From Candidatus Poribacteria bacterium (GTDB lineage Bacteria; Poribacteria; WGA-4E; WGA-3G), in NCBI GenBank assembly GCA_021295715.1, contig JAGWBV010000027.1:1-33824 (forward strand): a stretch of 33,824 nt of DNA, given 5' to 3'. The translations under genes were made by a program, and so were the position numbers. Position 1 is the first letter of the stretch; each line of letters starts with the position of its first letter. Under the pieces are notes generated by a model. That model ran no database searches. It saw only the letters and a list, made by a program, of their open reading frames with translations, and was not told where the DNA came from. Below, piece after piece: positions 15,060 to 21,409 of this stretch.

Positions 15060-15575
15060 CTAATATTTAATAAGCGAAAAAACATCGTGGTCCGGAAACT
15101 TTTCCTTACCGTTGAGGTAAGTCAACTCGATCAAAACAGCAATACCGACGATATGACCTTCCAGTTTCTCAATGAGATTGATCGATGCAGCAAGCGTTCC
15201 ACCAGTCGCCAAGAGATCATCACAGATCAGAACTCTGCTGTCCTTTGGAAATGCGTCTCGATGAATTTCAAGTGTATCCTGCCCGTATTCAAGATCATAA
15301 GTCGCTTCGTGTGTCTCATGAGGTAACTTGCCTTTTTTTCGGATAGGGACAAAACCGACCCCAAACCGATAAGCGAGTGCAGTACCGAAAATGAAACCGC
15401 GTGCCTCAGTTCCAGCAACAACATCAATCTTTTCAGATTTATAACGGAGCGCGAACTCATCAAGCACTCTATGAAATGCATTTGCATTTCCTATAAGTGG
15501 GGTGATGTCTTTAAAGAGAATATCTGGTTTCGGGAAATCAGGTATCTCTCGAATAAGTTGTGAAAAATCGTGCAT
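15060..15575 (-). CDS. apt: Adenine phosphoribosyltransferase
   Basis: A 171-aa protein of standard Apt length. It converts adenine and PRPP to AMP in the cytoplasm (purine salvage). It begins IREIPDFPKPDILFKDITPL, the Apt N-terminal signature, has the VVAGTEARGFIFG and GFVPIRKKGKLP segments, and carries the PRPP-binding motif VLICDDLLATGGT. Its ATG overlaps the stop of the upstream alcohol dehydrogenase by one base (TAATG), so translational coupling is likely. It is followed after 11 bp by tRNA-Arg. Confidence 0.96.
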   Translation of the reverse strand: MHDFSQLIREIPDFPKPDILFKDITPLIGNANAFHRVLDEFALRYKSEKIDVVAGTEARGFIFGTALAYRFGVGFVPIRKKGKLPHETHEATYDLEYGQDTLEIHRDAFPKDSRVLICDDLLATGGTLAASINLIEKLEGHIVGIAVLIELTYLNGKEKFPDHDVFSLIKY

Positions 15576-16633
15576 TACGTGTTTCTCTCCTCCTGATGTG
15601 GATGAATCATTATCTTCATCCCCTGTCGGGATTCCATTGCCTGAAACGCCTTGTCGATTTCAATAAGCGGAAAATGGTGTGTGATGAGGGGTTTCACACG
15701 GACGAACCCCTTTTCAAGAAGCCGAACTGCCAACTCATGGTGGCGCGGCACACAACCGTGTGAACCTGTGACAAAACATTCCTTATAGTGAATAACGTTA
15801 GAGAGGACGCTCATCGGACGCATGGTCTTCGGTAAACCACCAAACAGATTGACGTATCCCCGATGGGCTACCATTTCAACTGCTTGTTCATGCGCTTCAA
15901 CAGACGCGCACGTGGTAACGACGATATCGGGTCCCTCGCCTCCCGTTTCTTCCTTGCATCTCTCAATCACGTCTTCCTCTTCAGAGGCGATATAAGTATC
16001 TGCTTCATAGAACTTTGCAATTTCCATTCGGAGCTTGCTGCGCTGGACACCAATCACCTTCGTCGCACCCATCACCCGAGCAAGGTCAATCATCATACAT
16101 CCAATCGGTCCAAGACCGATGATGACAACGGTTTTCCCAAGAGACATGTTAACGAGTTCAAGTCCGTTGATAGCACACGCGAGCGGTTCAGCAAGCGCGG
16201 CTTCATCAAAATCGAGCGTCGTATCGAACGGTGTAACAGGTCCCTCCTCCAAAACGAGACGCGGAAGTTTCATATATTGTGCGAAAGCACCGGGGATTTG
16301 GTAGCCAATGGCGTAGTTGATGTCGCAGTTGTTTCCGAGTCCGTCTCGGCACCAATGACATTGCCCACAGGGAACATCAGCACCGATTGAAACGCGATCG
16401 CCTTCTTTGACACGCGTCACATTTTTGCCTGTTTTAACGATGACACCGGAATTTTCATGTCCAATGATGGTGGGGGGTTTGACTCTTGGGTTCCCATGAT
16501 GGAGAATACGAACATCAGAGCCACAGATACTGACGGCTTCAACGCGCATCAAAGCAGCATCATCGTCAATTTCGGGTTCAGGTACCTCTTGCACACTTAA
16601 GTTATCAAGACTTTCAAGTACAGCTGCTTTCAT
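15575..16633 (-). CDS. Zinc-dependent MDR alcohol/polyol dehydrogenase
   Basis: A 352-aa medium-chain dehydrogenase of the threonine/sorbitol dehydrogenase type. Catalytic zinc residues C37 and H59-E60 (SICGSD, GHEN) and four structural-zinc cysteines (C89, C92, C95, C103) are all present. The NAD(P)-binding GLGPIG lies at 173-178. The likely role is oxidation of a secondary alcohol of a sugar, polyol or amino alcohol; the substrate cannot be assigned. It is preceded by leader repeat copy D directly against the ATG at 16633 and overlaps apt by one base. Its neighbour upstream is a second dehydrogenase of the same superfamily, more distantly related, so this is not a recent duplication. Confidence 0.9.
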   Translation of the reverse strand: MKAAVLESLDNLSVQEVPEPEIDDDAALMRVEAVSICGSDVRILHHGNPRVKPPTIIGHENSGVIVKTGKNVTRVKEGDRVSIGADVPCGQCHWCRDGLGNNCDINYAIGYQIPGAFAQYMKLPRLVLEEGPVTPFDTTLDFDEAALAEPLACAINGLELVNMSLGKTVVIIGLGPIGCMMIDLARVMGATKVIGVQRSKLRMEIAKFYEADTYIASEEEDVIERCKEETGGEGPDIVVTTCASVEAHEQAVEMVAHRGYVNLFGGLPKTMRPMSVLSNVIHYKECFVTGSHGCVPRHHELAVRLLEKGFVRVKPLITHHFPLIEIDKAFQAMESRQGMKIMIHPHQEERNT

Positions 16634-16754
16634 TTTTTAATTATTCCTTGCGGTTAAATGACAGGCGTTAAAATTATGAAGTTCTTTCTTAAATCTGAAG
16701 AAACGCCCAAGCAAAAACCCTTCCATTTCATTACAGGCTACGGGTTTTGGTTAT
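16634..16754 (-). repeat. Repeated RBS-bearing leader, copy D
   Basis: The cassette CCGCAAGGAATAATTAAAA (16634-16653) runs into the ATG at 16633. Upstream on the minus strand are CTTCAGATTTAAG, TTTTTGCTTGGGCG, TGAAATGGAAGGG and CGTAGCCTGTAA, the full family order. The element is the whole intercistronic gap between two dehydrogenase genes. Confidence 0.8.
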
Positions 16755-16767
16755 AGAGAAATAGCGT

Positions 16768-16790
16768 TGCGGTTTTTTAATTTTTCCTTA
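16768..16790 (-). repeat. Stray cassette copy overlapping a stop codon
   Basis: Minus strand TAAGGAAAAATTAAAAAACC resembles the leader's ribosome-binding cassette but is not followed by a start codon. Its first bases are the TAA stop of the GatD-like gene (16788-16790). It is probably a degenerate or displaced copy at the far end of leader D. Confidence 0.5.
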
Positions 16791-17834
16791 TGGATGAATC
16801 AAGACTTTTGCGTAAAATTCACTTTTGTTTCGCATCTTATGTAACATGTCAGTACTCTCAACCAGTGGAACTTTGTGCGTTATTAGCGGCGTAAGCGTTA
16901 GCATACCAGAGGCAATCGCTTGGAGAACAGCACGCCAATCATCGTCATTACCTGCGGCACTGTAATCGGAGTTCCAAGTTCCGAAGACAGACACCTCACG
17001 CCGCATTAATTGCGAGATAAGAGAGGCCGACAGCGTCACATCTGCAGCAGGATTCCCGAGCAAAACGACACGCCCGCCGCGTCCAACACTCCCCAGGGCA
17101 TTCCGATAGGTAGCAGGAACCCCCGCCGCCTCAACACAAACATGTGCCCCCTTTTCATCAGTCAGGGCATTCACGACCTCAATTGGCTTTTCAGTCGCGC
17201 TATTGAAGATCTTGTCGAAACCGAGTCGCTTCGCCAGTTCCAATTTCTCCGCAACAATATCAAAGAGCAATACCTCTGCCGCGCCCATTATTCTCGCCCA
17301 TTGTGCGACCATTAATCCGATCGGTCCGGCACCGAAGATAGCCACTACCTTTCCAGCGAGAGAGGTTTCAACACGACGGAGGGCGTGCAATGCGACTGCG
17401 GCTGGTTCTGTCATTGAGGCTTCTTCCAGTGTCACGCCTTGCAGTACAGGTATTAAATTCGCCTTCGGTGCAACGACAAATTCAGCGAAGGCACCATCAC
17501 TCCGCGAACCGAGATAGTCATAATCATGACACTGGACATATTTTCCCTGTTCACACGCCGGACATGTCCCACACCAGAGCAACGGAAAGACGACAACTGG
17601 ATCCCCTGGCGCGAAATCTTCAACCCCAGGACCACACATATCCACAACACCCGCGAATTCGTGCCCACAAACTGTTGGAAAACTATAGGTGCCTTTGACA
17701 AAGATTCTCGGAATATCAGAACCACAGACCCCACAGAACCCAATTCGGACGCGTACCTCGCCTTCCGCAAGATGCGGCACTGGAATTTGTTCCAATCGTA
17801 AATCTCCAATTCCATGAAGGACAAGTGCTTCCAT
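16788..17834 (-). CDS. GatD-like zinc-dependent sugar-alcohol (phosphate) dehydrogenase
   Basis: A 348-aa medium-chain dehydrogenase. It resembles galactitol-1-phosphate 5-dehydrogenase (GatD) in several distinctive places: GVCGSDIPRIFVKGTY, GSRSDGAFAEFVV near residue 109, and VFGTWNSDY with a following DDDW. Catalytic zinc residues C37, H58 and E59 and structural cysteines C88, C91, C94 and C102 are intact. The nucleotide-binding GAGPIG is at 168-173. The expected reaction is NAD-linked oxidation of a hexitol phosphate or related polyol to a ketose (phosphate); the precise substrate is inferred only from similarity recalled for GatD. The next gene upstream is rpe, consistent with a sugar-phosphate route. 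Leader repeat copy E precedes the ATG. Confidence 0.9.
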   Translation of the reverse strand: MEALVLHGIGDLRLEQIPVPHLAEGEVRVRIGFCGVCGSDIPRIFVKGTYSFPTVCGHEFAGVVDMCGPGVEDFAPGDPVVVFPLLWCGTCPACEQGKYVQCHDYDYLGSRSDGAFAEFVVAPKANLIPVLQGVTLEEASMTEPAAVALHALRRVETSLAGKVVAIFGAGPIGLMVAQWARIMGAAEVLLFDIVAEKLELAKRLGFDKIFNSATEKPIEVVNALTDEKGAHVCVEAAGVPATYRNALGSVGRGGRVVLLGNPAADVTLSASLISQLMRREVSVFGTWNSDYSAAGNDDDWRAVLQAIASGMLTLTPLITHKVPLVESTDMLHKMRNKSEFYAKVLIHP

Positions 17835-17998
17835 ACTTTTAATTTTACCTTGCGGTTCGGTCAGGTGGATTGGAACTTGGAAGTCTTTCTCCGTATATCT
17901 GAAGAAACACCCCGCTGACGCTCACTGCGAGGCAACACGCGCATTCAGTGTTGATTCGCAAAAACCCCTTCATTTTATTACGGGCTATATGCTTTGGA
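17835..17998 (-). repeat. Repeated RBS-bearing leader, copy E (with insertion)
   Basis: The cassette CCGCAAGGTAAAATTAAAAG (17836-17855) precedes the ATG at 17834. Upstream are TCCAATCCACCTGA and GGTGTTTCTTCAGATA. A non-family insertion of about 47 bp (17913-17959) comes next, then GGGGTTTTTGCG and the end block. It fills the gap between rpe and the GatD-like gene. Confidence 0.77.
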
Positions 17999-18009
17999 GG
18001 CGAGGTTTA

Positions 18010-18735
18010 TTAGCCCGACCCGCCTTCCCGTTCTGCAAGTCCAAGTGCAATCGCTTTCTGTGCCTGCTGAACGTTCTCAAGCCGTGAACCCGATTTTTGA
18101 AAAACGCTACTGGTCCCGCCAACCAAGATATCTGCACCTGCAGATACCATTTTGGGGATATTCTCAAAACTCACATTACCATCAACTTCAATAGGTAAAT
18201 CGATACCGCGTTCGTTCAAAAAAGCGCGACATTCCGCGATCTTTCGGAGGGTCGCCGGTACTAACTTCTGTCCTGCAAACCCAGGATTCACCGTCATAAT
18301 TAGCACAAAATCGAGCCGTTCCAGAACATACGTCAATGCAGAAAGCGGTGTTGCTGGGTTGAGAGCAGCACCCGCCTTGATCCCGTGTGCTTGAATCAGA
18401 GACAATGTTCTATCAAGATGCATTGCTGACTCAACATGGACGGCTATCTGCTGAACACCAATTTCAGCGACCGCATCGACAAAGAAATCGTTGTTCTCTA
18501 CCATGAGGTGAATGTCAAAAGCACAGTCTGTCTTTGGGCGTAATTGCTGAATAAGGGCAAGTCCGATCGGCATATTCGGGACAAAATGCGCGTCCATCAA
18601 GTCAAAATGGAGCAGATTAACGCCAGCGGTTTCTAATTCCCGAATATCTGTTTCTAAGTTGCATAAATCCGCACACATCACAGATGGCGCGATGTGGATG
18701 GACGGTTCCGAAGAAACCATATTTGAAGTAGACAA
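18010..18735 (-). CDS. rpe: Ribulose-phosphate 3-epimerase family protein (TTG start)
   Basis: A 241-aa TIM-barrel epimerase, slightly longer than usual. Family motifs are IAPSVMCADLCNLETDI, the metal-binding LLHFDLMDAHFVPN (H43, D45) and DIHLMVEN (H76), MTVNPGFAGQK, and IEVDGN. It interconverts ribulose-5-phosphate and xylulose-5-phosphate; the DA instead of the usual DG after M47 and the MPIG segment leave room for a related activity such as allulose-6-phosphate epimerase. The start is TTG at 18733-18735, supported by TAGGAG 7 bp upstream; an in-frame ATG 15 bp later is too far from that site. A near-consensus promoter lies at 18792-18820. Confidence 0.9.
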   Translation of the reverse strand: MSTSNMVSSEPSIHIAPSVMCADLCNLETDIRELETAGVNLLHFDLMDAHFVPNMPIGLALIQQLRPKTDCAFDIHLMVENNDFFVDAVAEIGVQQIAVHVESAMHLDRTLSLIQAHGIKAGAALNPATPLSALTYVLERLDFVLIMTVNPGFAGQKLVPATLRKIAECRAFLNERGIDLPIEVDGNVSFENIPKMVSAGADILVGGTSSVFQKSGSRLENVQQAQKAIALGLAEREGGSG

Positions 18736-18791
18736 ATTGGCACTCCTATAGCGTCAAAATTCCCCTGCTTATTCTAAACAAAACCATTAAT

Positions 18792-18820
18792 AGTATAGCA
18801 CAAAATGATGAATTTGTCAA
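18792..18820 (-). promoter_or_regulatory. Strong sigma70-type promoter for rpe
   Basis: Minus strand: perfect -35 TTGACA (18815-18820), 17-bp spacer, -10 TATACT (18792-18797), about 55 bp before the TTG start. It is the best promoter match in the window and could drive rpe and the dehydrogenases below it. Confidence 0.75.
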
Positions 18821-18841
18821 ATTTCGGCATGGCGTGCGAGG

Positions 18842-19918
18842 TCAGGAATTTTTCAAAACCCCGCAAAGTTGTGAATCCAAATCTGAGGGTGGGTCAAAAG
18901 GGATATTAATCGGTTGGTGAGAAATAGCACTCGCATATATGCCCAAAACCGCATTGAACTGGTGCAACGCGAGTTTCAGATTGGTTGCGACCGGACGGGT
19001 ATCATCTTCAATCCAGTCAAACATCGCCTGCGTCAGGCGCGCTTGTGCGAGGTCGTTTTTTGCACGCCAAGAATCGGGGGTTTGCACGCCGTTCTCAGTC
19101 AACCGGGGGGTGACGATTTCCCATCCACTGAATTCCTCAAAGAGGACGTGCCCGTTCTCACAGTATGCGGCAACGCGACAGTGCTTGTAGACCGTATCGT
19201 CGTCTATGACGCGTGGAGAAGTAGCACCGGTGTTCCATAACCCATAGACCCCGTTTTCAAATAAGACTTGACACGACGATGTATCGGGAGCAGGATAATC
19301 GCTATCAAGCGATTCAGCACCGCTCGCAGTGCCAAAGACCCTGACAACGGGCGAATCGTTGTTTAAGGACATCGCCCAATCAATGATATGCGTGCCTTGG
19401 GCGGTGAGGTTCATCCCACACGAAAAATCTAAAAAGCGAATCTCGCCCAATTCACCGCTCTCCACCGCCCTTCGGCAATTGGTGAAATCGGGATGCCACC
19501 GGTACTGTTTACCAACTCCAAATTTTGTAGCCGTCTGCGCCTCTAACTCGCATAGAAAACGCCAGTCTTCGACCCCGCAGGCAATCGGTTTTTCAACGAG
19601 GCACGCCGGAACGCCCAATTCTGATACCATCGGCATCAACTCACGCCACTGGTCGGGCATTGCGACGAGGTGAACCAAATCAGGCTGCTCTGCGCGGAGC
19701 ATCTGTTCGGCATCTGCATAGCCGGTGATACCGAAAGTCTTCGCAAATTTCTCACGTCGGGCGACATCTGAACGGTTTGCGCACGCGACCAACTCGCCGC
19801 TCGAAACATGTTCATAGGCATTCGCATGACCATAAGCCCTGCCACCGCAGCCAATGATCGCACTTCTTTTAATTTTTCCTTGCGGAGGAACAACGTCCAT
19901 TCCAACTTTCACGCGCAT
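18842..19918 (-). CDS. Gfo/Idh/MocA-family oxidoreductase
   Basis: A 358-aa NAD(P)-dependent oxidoreductase. The Rossmann motif AIIGCGGRAYGHA (20-32), the EKP catalytic motif (109-111) and the barrel residues THIIDW (H177, D180) are as expected of the family. Such enzymes act on sugars, inositols or sugar acids, or reshape glycan sugars; the substrate is not evident. The start is odd. The repeat-family ribosome-binding cassette lies inside the frame and is read as PPQGKIK (residues 11-17), and no ATG follows it in frame. Translation must begin upstream at the ATG at 19918 or 19900, so residues 1-17 are probably leader-derived. The fold itself begins around residue 18. Confidence 0.9.
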   Translation of the reverse strand: MRVKVGMDVVPPQGKIKRSAIIGCGGRAYGHANAYEHVSSGELVACANRSDVARREKFAKTFGITGYADAEQMLRAEQPDLVHLVAMPDQWRELMPMVSELGVPACLVEKPIACGVEDWRFLCELEAQTATKFGVGKQYRWHPDFTNCRRAVESGELGEIRFLDFSCGMNLTAQGTHIIDWAMSLNNDSPVVRVFGTASGAESLDSDYPAPDTSSCQVLFENGVYGLWNTGATSPRVIDDDTVYKHCRVAAYCENGHVLFEEFSGWEIVTPRLTENGVQTPDSWRAKNDLAQARLTQAMFDWIEDDTRPVATNLKLALHQFNAVLGIYASAISHQPINIPFDPPSDLDSQLCGVLKNS

Positions 19919-19985
19919 CCCCTAAATCTGAAAAAACACCCGAGCAAAAACCCTACGCCGTTATTGCAGGCTACGTTTTGGGTTG
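19864..19985 (-). repeat. Repeated RBS-bearing leader, copy F (overlaps coding sequence)
   Basis: The cassette CCGCAAGGAAAAATTAAAAG (about 19866-19885) lacks an adjacent start codon. Upstream on the minus strand are TTCAGATTTAGGGG, TTTTTGCTCGGGTG and CAAAACGTAGCCTGCAA, the family order. The Gfo/Idh reading frame runs through its 3' half. A second partial body (GGGAAACACCCAAGCAAAAC, plus strand 19993-20012) follows. Confidence 0.76.
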
Positions 19986-20041
19986 TAGCAGGAGGGAAAC
20001 ACCCAAGCAAAACACTTTGATTCCCGATTTCGCCCCTCCTA

Positions 20042-20062
20042 CCGACAACCGATAACACTCAA
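20042..20062 (+). repeat. Heptamer repeat, short run
   Basis: CCGACAA, CCGATAA, CACTCAA: three 7-bp units of the window-wide heptamer family, 15 bp beyond the LamG stop. Confidence 0.5.
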
Positions 20063-20076
20063 CCTCGTCAGTGATA

Positions 20077-20901
20077 CTAATGCTCCGACTTTACGCGTGC
20101 CCATACCGTGGTCAAACGGCCCTCTGGTGATACAGGCGTAAACCCAAAGAGTTTACCAAGCCCCTCGTTCATGATGTCATTGACATCGGCTTCACTTAAC
20201 GCGGTATTGAAAACACCCACGTCATCCATGAGACCCCATGCGGGTCGTTGATCCGCCATGCCACCAATCTGGAGTGATTGCCCGGTCAATCCAAAAACAC
20301 CACCCGTATTGGCTTGTGCATCCACTTTACCGTCTATATAGGCTATCATCTTCTTTCCATCGTAGGTGAAAGCGATGTGGTGCCATTTATCGTCATTGAC
20401 GACTGTTGGGCCGGCGACCCATGCCGGTGCAAGTTGATCACTGCCGATCTCAACTTTACCGTGCCCGCCACCGCGTCCGGGTCCGAAGATGTTCAGTAAG
20501 CAATTATATTGGAAATTAATGATGGCATGGTCGTCGTTACAGCAACCACCCAACACGACTTTCTCTTTTTTCTTGAGTTTCACCCACGTCGTAGCGGTAT
20601 ATTCTTCAGCACAACTGTCCAAACTCTTTGACGTCTCGACCATTGCAATCTGAAACTCGTCATCACCGGAGAGACTCAATGCCTTATCAAATTTTCCGTC
20701 ATCTACCAATTCGGCACCTTTAAGCAATTCAGCATCATTGCCGTTCTCAGTAGAATCGGGAGACATATCTTTGTTATTGACCTCATCAAAGAGCCACACG
20801 CCAACGATGTTTTTGGTATCAATTGCCGCATCGCTCACAGGGGCAAATATCACTGCGATAGCTATTAAAAAAACTACCGCCAAAACAGACAATTTTCGCA
20901 C
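20077..20901 (-). CDS. Secreted LamG (concanavalin-like) domain protein
   Basis: A 274-aa protein. The start is placed at GTG 20901 because GGAGG lies 8 bp upstream and it gives a compact signal peptide (MRKLSVLAVVFLIAIAV...SDA, cleavage near 25). Upstream ATGs at 20931 and 20916 are in frame, but the first would fall at or near the predicted transcript start. The mature protein is one laminin-G/concanavalin-like beta-sandwich: VGVWLFDE, KALSLSGDDEF, YTATTWVKLKK, KWHHIAFTYDGKKMIAYIDG, LQIGG, MDDVGVFNTALSEADVND. It likely binds carbohydrate or protein outside the cytoplasm. It ends SPEGRLTTVWARVKSEH, the tail also seen at 133-732 and 21001-21144. Its promoter is at 20933-20962. Confidence 0.88.
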   Translation of the reverse strand: MRKLSVLAVVFLIAIAVIFAPVSDAAIDTKNIVGVWLFDEVNNKDMSPDSTENGNDAELLKGAELVDDGKFDKALSLSGDDEFQIAMVETSKSLDSCAEEYTATTWVKLKKKEKVVLGGCCNDDHAIINFQYNCLLNIFGPGRGGGHGKVEIGSDQLAPAWVAGPTVVNDDKWHHIAFTYDGKKMIAYIDGKVDAQANTGGVFGLTGQSLQIGGMADQRPAWGLMDDVGVFNTALSEADVNDIMNEGLGKLFGFTPVSPEGRLTTVWARVKSEH

Positions 20902-20932
20902 AATATTTTCCTCCATTGTCGAAATATCCATT

Positions 20933-20962
20933 ATCTTACCTTAACGACATCAAAGATGTCAA
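20933..20962 (-). promoter_or_regulatory. Sigma70-type promoter for the LamG gene
   Basis: Minus strand: perfect TTGACA (20957-20962), 18-bp spacer, TAAGAT (20933-20938). Initiation near 20926 leaves a short leader that carries the GGAGG before GTG 20901. Confidence 0.62.
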
Positions 20963-21000
20963 GAGAAAAAAGATGTGCAGCTTCGCACTGAATCTGCTAA

Positions 21001-21144
21001 AATAGAGAAGAGGTTGCTGTCTACAACACAGCACTCGACGAAGATGAACTCGACGAAGTGATGGAGAGTCTCACGAAACAATTCCAAGCCGTGGACGCAG
21101 CAGGGAAACTAACTGTGACATGGGGACACCTTAAAGAGAGATAG
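21001..21144 (+). pseudogene. C-terminal remnant of a LamG-type secreted protein
   Basis: An open stretch with no start and no export signal, read as EEVAVYNTALDEDELDEVM and later VDAAGKLTVTWGHLKER before TAG. It aligns with the last strand and tail of the LamG protein on the opposite strand (DDVGVFNTALSEADVNDIM, then EGRLTTVWARVKSEH). The frame is closed by TAA at 20998-21000. It is therefore the surviving 3' end of another member of the family, probably left by a deletion next to the LamG promoter. Confidence 0.7.
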
Positions 21145-21302
21145 CGTTTTTAGTAGTTTGTAGTTAACAGTTAGGCACATTAGGGCAGGTCTGTCTAAAG
21201 ACCTCGCCAGTAAGGTAGGCATTTCCCTGTAAATTAAATAAAGACCTATGTAAACACACAAGCTTAACTTTTCGTTTGCATTCAAGATTCCAGCTTAAAT
21301 AG

Positions 21303-21379
21303 TCATCGGTTATCGGTTAAGAGGTTTTCTTCCAACAACACCCTCTTGTAACCGACACCTGGCAACTGATAACCGACAC
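21303..21379. repeat. Heptamer foldback pair upstream of the SprA-like gene
   Basis: Left arm TCATCGG, TTATCGG (21303-21316); right arm CCGACAC, CTGGCAA, CTGATAA, CCGACAC (21352-21379). The arms are near reverse complements and could pair around a 35-bp centre. The rest of 21145-21409 holds no gene that I can support. Confidence 0.6.
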
Positions 21380-21409
21380 CTCTAAAAATACGATAAATCA
21401 GGGATATAC

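Noticed and set aside
16640-16740. A promoter inside the leader repeats (TTGCTT, 17 bp, TAAGAA in copy D)
   Set aside because: The -10-like bases are not kept in the other copies (for example TAGGGG, TACGGG), so a shared promoter is not supported.
18739-18752. GG-N10-GC match to a sigma54 -24/-12 promoter (TTGGCACTCC...), interesting because a sigma54 activator is nearby
   Set aside because: It points to the plus strand, where no gene starts, and it overlaps the rpe ribosome-binding site on the other strand. The rest of the consensus is poor.
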